Shown: positions 40,301 to 50,022 of the stretch, one piece after another
Position numbering within the stretch: position 1 is the first letter of the stretch
How the letters are laid out: each line of letters opens with the position of its first letter
Assembly: GCF_017115165.1 (NCBI RefSeq)
Contig: NZ_JABXKF010000165.1
Span: 1 to 55,568 of the forward strand
Origin: Nostoc sp. LPT
GTDB lineage: Bacteria; Cyanobacteriota; Cyanobacteriia; Cyanobacteriales; Nostocaceae
Length of the DNA stretch: 55,568 nt
Reading direction: 5' to 3'
Position numbers and translations under genes: made by a program
Notes under the pieces: generated by a model
Database searches by the model: none
Told to the model about the DNA's origin: nothing
Seen by the model: only the letters and a program-made list of their open reading frames with translations

Positions 40301-42871
40301 TCATCTCAAATCCAAATTATCTGAGTGAGAAACTGCGGCGATTTCTGAAATGATTTGCAACCAAGTAGGAATTTGGATCTCAGATGGCAATTCCCCAGCT
40401 GCCAAATATCTTAGCAAAGTTTCTTTTTTTGAAAGGTTTTGTAGACTTGGAATAATTTGATCCAAAATACCCTCTAACTCGGAATTAATTTGCTGATTAA
40501 CTTCGCTGACATACTGCACAAGATGCAGGCTGGCACTAGCAGTGATTTCATCTCGTAGTCGCAGTACTAAAAGCTGGTGATTAGTCGATCTGGGTAAGCC
40601 TTGACTTTTCTCTGGTGCCCAATCAAATATTTGACCAACGTTATGTTTTTCGTCTTGACGTGCTAAAGGAAAGATAATTTCGGGTGCAACGGTTTTGTCT
40701 TTACTACTGATTTCAGCAATAATTGCTTCTTTCCATTCGTTAGGGTCGCATCCTAGTAATAATTTGTAAAATAGATCCGCATCTTCAAAACCAAATTTTT
40801 CTTCGATTTCTTGTTCCATTTCTGGGTGGAAAAATGCCTGCAATTGTTCGCGTTCTGGGGCTATATAATTTGATAATTGGTTTAACAAATCCACCACAGC
40901 TTGCTGGATGCGATCGCGGGCAAAATCCTCTACTTCTTTAACGGTTCTTTCAAATACTGGATAAAAATCATCACTCTTAGTTGGAAGGGAAGTATTTACG
41001 CGGTTTCCCCGATCGAATAATTTCCCGGCTGCACCTTTAGATTCTGCCAGAGCGATCGCTCCATTATTGGCTTTGTTGAAGAGTAAAGTCCACTGGTTCC
41101 AATTGAGGATTCTAAAGGTGAGTTCGTCTTTTACTACATCGCTGACAACAACACCGCGCCGATCTTTAAGTGGTTCTTTCCCGATATCTTTTTGAAAATT
41201 TCTGTAGATTTTATCTAAGCTTTCGACCACAAAACGCAATTCGATAAAAGCGGGACTATCACCTGTAGGGATACCTTGCTCGTGAATTTCATCTATGATG
41301 TCTTTCAAGTGATCTTGTTGCTGACTCACCACATCAGCAGCTCTTTTAGTATCTTCATGTAGTTGCTTCAAACCATGAGTAGCTACGTGAGTTTGAATCA
41401 ATTCCCGCAGCTTACTAAGTCCCCCATCTTGAACAAAGTAACCCAACTGTCTGCCCAAATAGCTACGGGTGTCAGATTCTAGCAGATGTTCACTTAATAG
41501 CTCCCATTTCTCTTGTAGCCGTTTAGACCGATCTAGGTAATCAGGATAGTCTAAGTTAGCTAAAAACTCTGGTGAACCAGCTTTGACTGTACTAGAACGT
41601 TTTGCCAATTCAGCCAATCCCAACAGTGGCGACAGTAAAACGATGCGGTCTTTTTGGGTTGTAAACGCTTGTGCACCATCAATGGTAGTTTGCAGAACTT
41701 TGAGTTTTTGGAGAACCGTTTCTTCCTGCAAATATGAGCTATCTTCAATCAATTGATCAAGTTCTCTTTCGCCACCCTCGCTATCTAGAGGTAGTTGATC
41801 GAAACGACCCACACCGACAAGAATTAAATCTTTCAGGTCTTGTCCCGGTCGCTGCTGCTGCATCATGGTGAAGATTTTATTGGCGCGATCGCTTCCAGGA
41901 GATTTACCATTTAGCAATACCAAAATTGTCTGTACTTCTGCCAATTCCCGCAATGACAAAAAGGTATCCCTAGCCCCCGAATTAGCAGCTCCCAATCCCG
42001 GAAAGTCAATGAGAATAAATTTAGCTGCGTCTGCAAAATCCCAAATTTCCCGTGAGATTTTTACATCGATATCTACGCGGCGGATCAGTGGGAAGCTGTT
42101 TTGCAATAACTTTGTTGGTAGCCTCTGGGGTGGACTCGGTAATCGGATATGCGCTGGAGGTAGATCCTCAAATTTCAGACTTTGAATTGCCATTGGCTGT
42201 TCGACTAACTGTAGCCCCTGACGAGCGGTGGTAGCATCAATCTGGTAGTGCCCACCACACATAACCTCCCCATAAGCTTGATAAGCCCGCAGGAATAGTA
42301 CCAACTCCCTCAGTAAATAACGTAGCTCTAAATTGTTACTGCTATTCCATGCTTCTTCACACCAGCTAATAATATCTGTGCCAGAGTTTAGTTTCGATAC
42401 TGGTATCGGAGGAAGCCCTGCTGCTGTTGTCCGTTTATTGGCTTCTCCTAGCATGAAGCGTAGACACTCATGTACTCCCTCATGAGAAAGATACTCTACT
42501 GTAAAGTTACTTAATTGCGTCGTTGCAAAATCGTCTTGCGGAATAATGTGTATGGCGGTCACATTACCTGTAGTGGGGTTTTCACTGACTGGCAAAGCAT
42601 CTGCATATCCAATTAGACTTCCTAAAAGTAAGGTTTTTCCACTACTAAATTCTCCCATCACACCAATTTTGACAGGCGAAGTTGCCAGGTCTACAGTTTT
42701 CTGGGCAGCTGATCGCAAACGAAGAAGACAGTCATCAAGACTAGCTGGAACCCAATCTTCTTGTTTAGAAGGGTACTGGGGCACAGAATCTATCTTTCGG
42801 AGGATGAATTCGCCGTACTCCTTAAAACGGCCCAGTTTATCTGGTTCCATAAAGTAGTTTCCGCCTAACAT
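40301..42871 (-). CDS. Dynamin-like GTPase, SrfC-like
   Basis: An 856-residue large GTPase. P-loop GEFSSGKT (residues 73-80), switch I threonines PTTGNVTAI, switch II FILIDFPGLGAANSGARDT, and a G4-like LVGVGRFDQL. The C-terminal 400 residues are helical and coiled-coil-like as in dynamin stalks. Together with the Hsp70-like ATPase it makes a set like SrfC/SrfB. The start could also be ATG at 42850 (MEPDKLGRF). First gene of the group; no recognisable -35/-10 was picked upstream. Confidence 0.82.
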   Translation of the reverse strand: MLGGNYFMEPDKLGRFKEYGEFILRKIDSVPQYPSKQEDWVPASLDDCLLRLRSAAQKTVDLATSPVKIGVMGEFSSGKTLLLGSLIGYADALPVSENPTTGNVTAIHIIPQDDFATTQLSNFTVEYLSHEGVHECLRFMLGEANKRTTAAGLPPIPVSKLNSGTDIISWCEEAWNSSNNLELRYLLRELVLFLRAYQAYGEVMCGGHYQIDATTARQGLQLVEQPMAIQSLKFEDLPPAHIRLPSPPQRLPTKLLQNSFPLIRRVDIDVKISREIWDFADAAKFILIDFPGLGAANSGARDTFLSLRELAEVQTILVLLNGKSPGSDRANKIFTMMQQQRPGQDLKDLILVGVGRFDQLPLDSEGGERELDQLIEDSSYLQEETVLQKLKVLQTTIDGAQAFTTQKDRIVLLSPLLGLAELAKRSSTVKAGSPEFLANLDYPDYLDRSKRLQEKWELLSEHLLESDTRSYLGRQLGYFVQDGGLSKLRELIQTHVATHGLKQLHEDTKRAADVVSQQQDHLKDIIDEIHEQGIPTGDSPAFIELRFVVESLDKIYRNFQKDIGKEPLKDRRGVVVSDVVKDELTFRILNWNQWTLLFNKANNGAIALAESKGAAGKLFDRGNRVNTSLPTKSDDFYPVFERTVKEVEDFARDRIQQAVVDLLNQLSNYIAPEREQLQAFFHPEMEQEIEEKFGFEDADLFYKLLLGCDPNEWKEAIIAEISSKDKTVAPEIIFPLARQDEKHNVGQIFDWAPEKSQGLPRSTNHQLLVLRLRDEITASASLHLVQYVSEVNQQINSELEGILDQIIPSLQNLSKKETLLRYLAAGELPSEIQIPTWLQIISEIAAVSHSDNLDLR

Positions 42872-43392
42872 TAATTTCTGTGAGCTTTATAACATATAAA
42901 ATGCGATTGCTAGTCATTGTTGCAACCTGTTGATATCACATTTAGCATTTCTCTCATTTAACTTGCGATTTTGAGATGAAGCATTTTGCATAGTCAAGAC
43001 AATTTTGAAACATTGGGTTTTGTTAGGAAAAATAAAAAAGAATACATTCTTCAAAATCAAGGTTTACGAATGAGTAAAGTTGGGTTTTATACCACTAAAT
43101 TATTGAAGACCGCTTAGTAAAGATGTGGGTATTAAACCCTTTTATACACATGATTTAAGGAATAATAGTTTTAGACAATTTTTGCGTAAGTCCTTAAGAT
43201 ACAAGGTTTTTGGTGCTAACCCAAGGGTATTAGAATATAATTCACTACTACACAAGCCAAATCCGCCTAAGCAAAAATTTTTAAACCAACGGAGGTGGGT
43301 AAAGTCTTGTGTAGCCGCGATTTATAGTCGTCAGGACTTGGGAGCATCCCAATTTGGCAAAAATAAAATAATCTGGGGATTCAATCAAGTGG

Positions 43393-43476
43393 TTATTCTG
43401 ACTCTTGCTCAGATCCAGAACTAATGTCTAGCAGACAGTCATCAAGGGTATAAATTATTTTCTGTATTTCATCCAT
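43393..43476 (-). pseudogene. Possible decayed gene tail, 27 codons
   Basis: Minus-strand frame MDEIQKIIYTLDDCLLDISS followed by GSEQESE and TAA. Upstream in the same frame about 11 more codons (AKNADVFRRSV) are open, then TAA. Protein-like composition but no start in this upstream part, so most likely a gene remnant. Low confidence. Confidence 0.2.
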
Positions 43477-43886
43477 AACAGAACGTCTAAAAACATCAGC
43501 GTTTTTGGCTTATCTGAACTGTATTAAAATATAGCCACCATCCCGATTACGCTACTTTACGACGAGAATTGATTAGTTACAAGTTAATGCAACGAGAAAA
43601 TGGGGTGTATTGCAATACTTCTCGGGTTTTGCACTTTTAACTCGGAATCGGGTTTGGGGAAAAGGTTACTGGCTTTGGGTTAAAGGTTTTTTCTTTTCCC
43701 TTTCCCATTCCCCTTTTCCTCTTAACCGAGAAGTATTGGGGTGTATTGGTAATTACAGTATAGGAGATGAATGGGAGACTAACAAGTATAGATTTTTACC
43801 AACTAATAAGACCTCTCCTTAGTTGTACTAAGTGATAGAGGTCTTTAGAGTTATAAGTGGTATGTTGTGATTTTAATCGAATTATT

Positions 43887-44070
43887 ACCCCCCTTAATCC
43901 CCCCGATATATTGGGGGGAAACAAGAAAATCCGGTTCCCTCACGCCACATGCTTCTCCCTTGGCGCTAGCCTCTCCCTTTGGGAGAAGGGGAGACGCTGC
44001 GCGAACAAGTCGGGCGTTGCCCGCCCAACGCAGTGGCTCCCCAATATATCGGGGAGGGTTAGGGTGGGGT
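43887..44070. mobile_element. Inverted-repeat element with CCCCAATATATCGGGG arms
   Basis: ACCCCCCTTAATCCCCCCGA and TATATTGGGG (43887-43917) face CCCCAATATATCGGGG and GTTAGGGTGGGGT (44038-44070). Between them is the filler GGGGAGACGCTGCGCGAACA and GTCGGGCGTTGCCCGCCCA also seen at 14.9 and 17.8 kb. No coding capacity. Confidence 0.55.
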
Positions 44071-44133
44071 AAAAAATATTTGATACATCAATCATGACTT
44101 TTCAAACATCCTTTTAAGCTGAAGAGTGTCAAA

Positions 44134-45045
44134 TCAGCCTATAACTGTTCTCTTACGCTTGAAGATGATCCCTAAACCGCCCACTAACAGTGCGCCCATA
44201 ATAGTAGAGGATTCGGGAACAACTTTAACCGTTGCTGCTATAACTTTAAAATCTGGCCCATTGTCGTTAGGAATACCAGAAATAAGCCCATTATTGTTAG
44301 AGCTAGTTAATCGCAGTGTTTGGGTAGTGATTCCATCTAAACTAATGCCTATGGAGCCAATATTGAAAGGCCCATTGTTAAGGATGGGAAAGACCTGAGT
44401 ACTGATGTTATAACCGGCTTTGGTGTAGTTTTGCCTCAGAATTTTGTAAGTCGCTATAACTTCATTATTTTCACCCAAAGCTTCCACCAATAAATCGCTA
44501 TCGCCTGCAACTGGACCACCTGCTGTTCCACCACGCTCCCAAAAGAGGAAGGTATTCACGGGATTGGCGAAGGAAACTTCAATGCTGGCTGTATCTGCAT
44601 TTTCTCGCGTCACCAGAATGCTATTTAGATTTAAGTTTCCCAAACTGTCAACAATGTCTTGAGCATTTGGGTTTGGTTTTGAGGGTCCTTCCAGAAGCAG
44701 GTCGTCATCAGGAGTATTGGGGCCTCGTCCTGAATTCAGTACACCGAATACATTTCCATCTGGGAGAGTGTATGTATCATTTCGGAGAATCTCTCCTCCC
44801 GTGACAACTTCAAAGCTACTAATCGTTTTTCCATTAAATTCTACTGAATCCAACCGGATATCCCTTGTGGGATCATTGAGTAGACTAGATGTAGGGTCGT
44901 TAATCGGAGTAGCTGTGACATTAGTTTTAAACGAAAATGAGGTGAATGATGCTGCCTGAGCAGGTACTGTTAGTATTAGGGAAGCCACTGATATAGATGC
45001 AGCACTTGTTGCGATCGCTATTGTCTTTGCAAAGATATTTGTCAT
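44134..45045 (-). CDS. PEP-CTERM-sorted secreted protein
   Basis: About 303 residues. Signal peptide to about residue 31 (AQA-A cleavage), an extracellular beta-rich body, and a C-terminal sorting tail: VPESST in place of the usual VPEPST, one hydrophobic helix and a KRKR end. Such proteins are cleaved and sorted by cyanoexosortase. The body contains repeated PNTPDDDLLLEG and SFANPVNTFLFWERGG segments like other cyanobacterial PEP-CTERM proteins. ATG at 45045 is preferred over 45072. Confidence 0.8.
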   Translation of the reverse strand: MTNIFAKTIAIATSAASISVASLILTVPAQAASFTSFSFKTNVTATPINDPTSSLLNDPTRDIRLDSVEFNGKTISSFEVVTGGEILRNDTYTLPDGNVFGVLNSGRGPNTPDDDLLLEGPSKPNPNAQDIVDSLGNLNLNSILVTRENADTASIEVSFANPVNTFLFWERGGTAGGPVAGDSDLLVEALGENNEVIATYKILRQNYTKAGYNISTQVFPILNNGPFNIGSIGISLDGITTQTLRLTSSNNNGLISGIPNDNGPDFKVIAATVKVVPESSTIMGALLVGGLGIIFKRKRTVIG

Positions 45046-45439
45046 TTGTATTTTCACCTTGGTAGACACCAAAAAACTTACCTGAGTGAATCAGATAGAT
45101 TACTAGACAGAACAAAATTAGTCATACAGTCTCAAATGTGTGCAACCTCACCCCCGCTTCTGCAAAGAGCGAATTATCAGACTTTTTTACACTTCGGACA
45201 ATTAACCCTTCAGTTTTTGAAAGTCTTTAATCAGATTTATGATTCTTTACTACTAAATTTCCGTCAATTTACCGTAGTTTAGTAGAACTATCCCATAGCT
45301 TTTTGTCTGTGTCAATTGGTAAAAAAAGTTTTTATAACTTTTGTGTGGGTGATCCTTTCAGCCAAAATACTGTTATTAAATACAATATCTTAGCCAATTT
45401 ACGAGGGTTCAACGCCCGTAGAAATGGGATGAATACGTC
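45046..45439. other. Intergenic region
   Basis: About 390 bp upstream of the PEP-CTERM gene, AT-rich, including its promoter. Nothing else recognised. Confidence 0.5.
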
Positions 45440-45742
45440 CTAAAGAAGTAACCTTGGCAAAATCTGGGTTAATAAAATAGGCTCAGGCATTTCAGGAAGC
45501 ATTTTTAAAATTTCACGGACATATCGAAAACCACGATAGGGAGCCTTAAGATCGATAATGCCGGAGTTGGGATTGTGTTGACGAAATCTAAGAGTTGATG
45601 ATGGGATAAGCTGACCATAAAAAATGCGTGTTTTAGCAGCATTAGTCACCCCAGTTGGACTGAGGTTCATAAAGTTTTCCAATCCCCAGAACTGCTTGGC
45701 ATCTCGAAAATTAAACTCGATTTGGAAGCATAAACGCCTCAC
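45440..45742 (-). pseudogene. Transposase C-terminal relic
   Basis: About 100 codons match the C-terminal end of a DDE transposase common in cyanobacteria: IEFNFRDAKQFWGLENFMN with the catalytic Glu and then GIIDLKAPYRGFRYVREILK and KMLPEMPEPILL. The segment FYGQLIPSSTLRFRQ is off-frame: reading one base over gives FMVSLSHHQLL, the expected helix, so two compensating indels are present. The N-terminal two thirds and both ends of the element are missing. Confidence 0.75.
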
Positions 45743-46083
45743 AGAGAATCATATAGTTTTAGTGAAGCTAAATCAGGTTTTTCAGCAACGAAATTACATA
45801 CCTAAGATGAATTTATCGGTGATTTTAAGAAAAAAAAAAGTTAAACAATATGACTGATATCTAGATAGTTTAAATTTTACAAAAAATGCTGGAGTTAATC
45901 TTAATGATAACTTCAGCATTTTTTCAATTTATTTACACTAAAAGAGAAATTGCTGCATATAGAAAAATAAATAAAGTATTAAGATCGTTAGTAGGTTGGC
46001 ATAAACAAGATTATATCCATGTATTAAGAAATTGTATTCTCAGCATATTACCTTAATAATTTAGGCAGAGCAGGCAGGCAAAA
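45743..46083. other. Intergenic region upstream of the histidine kinase
   Basis: About 340 bp. AT-rich, with the transposase relic on one side. A GCTGGAGTTAATCTTAATGA / TAACTTCAGC hairpin lies near 45890-45918. No gene recognised. Confidence 0.4.
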
Positions 46084-49000
46084 GTGTTTTCTAAAAAGGT
46101 GCAGAGCTACGTTAACCAAATCATAGTTGAAGAGGAAGAAATACAACAGGATGAAAAAGTATTTTGCCAGCAGACGGATATTGCTCCTGTGATGATTTGG
46201 ATGTCTGGATGCAATGCACTTTACTGTTACTTCAATTCTAATTGGCTGAAATTTACTGGAACCCACTTAACAACAGCCGCATCTGCATCTGCACCAGAAA
46301 AGGAAATAGGCAATATTTGGACTAGCAGCGTCCATCCAGAAGATAGACAGCGAGGCGAAGATATATACCTAAGAGCATTTGCGACGCATGATTCCTTCCA
46401 GAGACAATATCGTCTGCGTGGAGCTGATGGTGAATATCGGTGGATTTTAGATACAGCCGCGCCACGATTTGCCGCAGATGGTAGCTTTGTCGGTTACATC
46501 GGTTATTGTATCGATCTAACAGAAGTGCCGATAGGGATAAGTCAACCTTCCCTAATAGAAAGCTGTTCGCGATCTACAAATTTCTCTTGCAGCCTACGTA
46601 AAATTATAGATATAGAACGAACAACAGAGTTAGCTAACGCATTAGAGCAACTGCAAGGTGAAATTACCAAACGCCAAGCAGTTGAAGCACAGTTACGCCA
46701 AAAAACATCAGAATTTGCAGCAATTTTGCAAGTGCTTCCTGATGTGTACTTTCGTCTTGATGCTGATGGAAGTATTCTGGATTACAAGCCAGCAAAAATA
46801 GAGAGTCTGGATATTCCACTAGGGGAGTGTCAGGGCAAGAGTTTACGAGAATGCTTACCGACTGCTGTAGGCGATCGCTTCGGCCAAGCAATGACTCAAG
46901 TACTTGAAACTCAATATGAAGTCAGTTTTGAATATACCTTACCGCTACCAACAGAAAATAATAATTTTGCAGCTAGGCTATTACCATTACCAGACCAGCA
47001 AATCATAGTTTTGATCCGCGACACCAGCGATAACATCCAAGCAGCCTTAATAGAAAGCGATGCCAAGTTCCGCAGCATTGTGGAAAACGCCAACAACGTT
47101 ATTTTTGCGCTGACACTTGAAGGGATATTTTCTTACGTTTCTCCTAACTGGACTGAGATTTTTGGACATGAGGTTGCAGAGGTTGAAGGCAAATCTTTTA
47201 TTCCGTTTATACATCCTGACGATGTGCATATCTGTGCCGATTATTTCCAAAGAATTTTGACAACAGGCAAGAAACAAGAGGCAATTGAATATCGAGTCAA
47301 ACACAAAAATGGTAGTTGGCGATGGCATACAAGCAACTCATCTGCGATTAAAGACGCTAATGGCAATATTTTGTACTTCGTTGGTATTTGCTATGACACC
47401 ACTGACCGTAAAGAAGCAGAAGTCGCTCTAGCAGAACGAGCGCGTTTAGCAAATTTTCGTGCCGATGTAGACGCGGCGTTGACCCAAAGTGACAGCTTAC
47501 AGAATATGATGCGCCGCTGCACTGACGCCTTAGTTGAACATCTTGATGCAGCCTTTGCTCGCATCTGGACGCTGAACAAACAAGACAATGTATTGGAGTT
47601 ACAAGTCAGTTCTGGGATGTACACCCATATCAATGGGCCCCATAAATGTGTGCCAGTCGGTCAATTCAAAATTGGTTTGATTGCCAAAGAGGGCAAACCC
47701 CACTTAACTAATTCTGTGCAGACAGATCCCCGTGTGGGTAACAAAGAGTGGGCACAGCGAGAGGGTATGGTTGCCTTCGCTGGCTATCCCTTAATTGTTG
47801 AAGATGAAACTGTAGGGGTGATAGCCATGTTTGCCCGCCAAACAGTAACAGAATCAACTTTCAAAGCATTGGAATTTGCCGCTCAAGAGATTGCCATTGG
47901 TATCAAGCGCAAACAAGCAGAAATTGCACTCAGAGAAAGCGCCCAACGAGAAGCACTACTCAATCGTCTTTCTAATCAGATTCGAGCTTCTTTGGATCTC
48001 AATCACATTCTGGAAACCGCAGTGCAGGAGATTCATAACTTATTCCAGATTGATCGCTGCGTCTTCTTTTGGTATCGGCAAGATGCTGATGTACCCTACT
48101 GGGAAAAAGTATATGAGGCGAAAAATTCCTTTTTACCCTGCCTGCTTAACGACCAAGAAGCAACTAATGGAGAAATCGAACTAATCGCAGCCAAAACCTT
48201 GAACGGAGAAATCATCCGCATTAATGATGCTGAGACTGTGGACGATTTCATAGCACGACAGTTTTTGCAGGATTTTGGTTTCACTGCCTTTATGTCGCTG
48301 CCTGTACACACCAAATCTGGCGAAATTGGTGCATTTAGCTGTGGTTATTGTAGTGGCTTTCGCCCTTGGCAGAATAACGAACTAGAATTATTACAAGCAG
48401 TTACAGTTCAACTAGCGATCGCTATTGACCAAGCTAAACTTTACACCCAAAGTCGCATCACTGCCCAAACTGCTCAAGACAAAGCCCAGCAACTAGAAGC
48501 AGCACTGCTAGAACTTCAACAAACTCAAACGCAACTGATTCAAACTGAAAAAATGTCCAGTTTAGGACAATTGGTTGCAGGTATTGCCCACGAAATCAAT
48601 AATCCCGTTAATTTCATCTACGGCAATATTAGCCACACCCGTGAATATACTAAAAATTTGCTGCACTTAGTAGAACTTTATCAACAAAACTACTACCCAC
48701 CAACACCAGAAATTGATCAACAAATCTATGACATTGATTTAGACTTTCTCAAACAAGATTTACCTAAAATCCTGGAGTCAATGAAAATGGGAGCCGAACG
48801 CATTCGGCAGATTGTCCTGTCTTTACGCAATTTTTCTCGCCTTGATGAAGATGGGACAAAGGCAGTGGATATTCATGAAGGTATAGATAGCACCTTGCTG
48901 CTGTTGCAAAATCGCCTAAAAGCCAAACCAGGACATCTCGAAATCCAAGTAATCCGAGACTACGGCAATCTACCACCAGTAGTCTGTCACGCCGGACAGA

Positions 49001-49494
49001 TGAATCAGGTGTTTATAAATCTGTTGACAAATGCAATCGATGCTTTAGAAGAGTCATTTATCAATAGTCATACTCGACAGAAAGGTGAAGCACCTATGTC
49101 ATTAGTAAACAATGCTAAACAAAGGACAAATGAACGGCAATTGCTACCCTTCGGGAACGCTAAGAGCGAACAAGCCGGGAAACCCGTCCAACGCACTGCC
49201 TCCCAAGGACAAATAACTTTTCCACAAATTCGCATTCGCAGCCTCATTCAAAAACACCATGTAATCATTAGAATTGCTGACAATGGCCCAGGCATGACTG
49301 AGGAAGTACGCAAACGCTTATTTGACCCCTTCTTCACGACAAAACCTGTGGGTAAAGGCACGGGTATGGGATTATCAATTAGCTACCAAATTATAGTCCA
49401 AAAACACGGTGGAAAGATCCAGTGTATTTCAGCACCAGGAGAAGGTGCCGAGTTTGTTGTGATGATTCCACTAAAGCAAGAACCCTCAACGTAG
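46084..49494 (+). CDS. Hybrid-free sensor histidine kinase with PAS and GAF domains
   Basis: A 1136-residue soluble kinase without membrane segments. Order: PAS (about 25-145), PAS (210-320), PAS/PAC (320-440), GAF (460-610), GAF (625-800), a coiled coil (800-835), HisKA with the phospho-acceptor His836 in VAGIAHEINNPVNF, and HATPase with N-box INLLTNAIDAL, G1 IADNGPGM and G2 GKGTGMGLS. No receiver domain and no adjacent regulator, so the partner is unknown. Residues about 1005-1042 between N-box and G1 contain an in-frame GC-rich repeat insertion (49141-49207). GTG start at 46084. Confidence 0.9.
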   Translation: MFSKKVQSYVNQIIVEEEEIQQDEKVFCQQTDIAPVMIWMSGCNALYCYFNSNWLKFTGTHLTTAASASAPEKEIGNIWTSSVHPEDRQRGEDIYLRAFATHDSFQRQYRLRGADGEYRWILDTAAPRFAADGSFVGYIGYCIDLTEVPIGISQPSLIESCSRSTNFSCSLRKIIDIERTTELANALEQLQGEITKRQAVEAQLRQKTSEFAAILQVLPDVYFRLDADGSILDYKPAKIESLDIPLGECQGKSLRECLPTAVGDRFGQAMTQVLETQYEVSFEYTLPLPTENNNFAARLLPLPDQQIIVLIRDTSDNIQAALIESDAKFRSIVENANNVIFALTLEGIFSYVSPNWTEIFGHEVAEVEGKSFIPFIHPDDVHICADYFQRILTTGKKQEAIEYRVKHKNGSWRWHTSNSSAIKDANGNILYFVGICYDTTDRKEAEVALAERARLANFRADVDAALTQSDSLQNMMRRCTDALVEHLDAAFARIWTLNKQDNVLELQVSSGMYTHINGPHKCVPVGQFKIGLIAKEGKPHLTNSVQTDPRVGNKEWAQREGMVAFAGYPLIVEDETVGVIAMFARQTVTESTFKALEFAAQEIAIGIKRKQAEIALRESAQREALLNRLSNQIRASLDLNHILETAVQEIHNLFQIDRCVFFWYRQDADVPYWEKVYEAKNSFLPCLLNDQEATNGEIELIAAKTLNGEIIRINDAETVDDFIARQFLQDFGFTAFMSLPVHTKSGEIGAFSCGYCSGFRPWQNNELELLQAVTVQLAIAIDQAKLYTQSRITAQTAQDKAQQLEAALLELQQTQTQLIQTEKMSSLGQLVAGIAHEINNPVNFIYGNISHTREYTKNLLHLVELYQQNYYPPTPEIDQQIYDIDLDFLKQDLPKILESMKMGAERIRQIVLSLRNFSRLDEDGTKAVDIHEGIDSTLLLLQNRLKAKPGHLEIQVIRDYGNLPPVVCHAGQMNQVFINLLTNAIDALEESFINSHTRQKGEAPMSLVNNAKQRTNERQLLPFGNAKSEQAGKPVQRTASQGQITFPQIRIRSLIQKHHVIIRIADNGPGMTEEVRKRLFDPFFTTKPVGKGTGMGLSISYQIIVQKHGGKIQCISAPGEGAEFVVMIPLKQEPST
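49141..49207 (+). repeat. Repeat module inserted in the kinase ATPase domain
   Basis: CTTCGGGAACGCTAAGAGCG then AACAAGCCGGGAAACCCGTC and CAACGCACTGCCTCCC: the module of the elements at 14.9, 17.8 and 44.0 kb (AACAAGTCGGG..CCCGCCCAACGCAGTGGCTCC). It is preceded by ACAAAGGACAAATGA, an STRR-like word. Confidence 0.7.
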
Positions 49495-50022
49495 ATATCA
49501 CACAATAGAGATATGAGTGAAAAAACGTAGAAACGTAGCACTGCTAAGTTTCTACAAGGGTTCTGGATAACGCATATTTAATTTCTGGAGATGCCTAATC
49601 TTAATCAAAGCTTAATCAAAAATTAACCTAATAGTTGTTAACTAAGATAAACTCACTTTTTGCTGCAACATTTGAACCCCCTCAATAACCTAAAATTTAC
49701 AGGAATTGGGGGGATTATTTCTTCAAGTATAGGGAATTAGGTTTGAAAAAAGTTGTAATGGTAGTACTATCTTTGCGTAGGCGTAGCCAATCCAGTTAAC
49801 AATTCACGCATTCACGCATTCACGCATTCAAACATTTTAGACATTTTCAGACGGGGATTTAAACCCCGACTGAAAATGATTTGGAGGCGGAGTGGCTCCG
49901 ACTCCGCGCTACCTGTAGAGGTAGGGGTCTTAAACCCTTTGATTTACGATAATGTACACAATTAACTGCACCTACGCACCTGACAAAAAAATCCCTGAGT
50001 ACAAATAAAATAGAAGGCTGGG
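49495..50022. other. Intergenic region with hairpins
   Basis: About 530 bp. Contains TTCACGCA short repeats (49802-49829), a long hairpin at 49842-49878 and GCGGAGTGGCTCCGACTCCGC (49888-49908). No gene recognised. Confidence 0.5.
49842..49878. terminator. Hairpin downstream of the histidine kinase
   Basis: CATTTTCAGACGGGGATTT and AAACCCCGACTGAAAATG form a 17-bp stem with one mismatch, a GGGGTTTAAACCCC-type dispersed hairpin. May terminate transcription from the kinase gene. Confidence 0.5.

Larger units (their letters stand above)
42872..44133. other. Intergenic region with an inverted-repeat element
   Basis: About 1.26 kb. No confident gene. A plus-strand frame of 99 codons (43125-43424) lacks family or signal features. 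On the minus strand 43393-43476 encodes 27 residues with natural-looking composition (MDEIQKIIYTLDDCLLDISS) read in frame from a preceding TAA, maybe the tail of a decayed gene. The inverted-repeat element at 43887-44070 fills the right end. Confidence 0.5.

Noticed and set aside
43125..43424. 99-codon plus-strand frame
   Set aside because: No domain, no ribosome-binding site, and repeat-rich surroundings.
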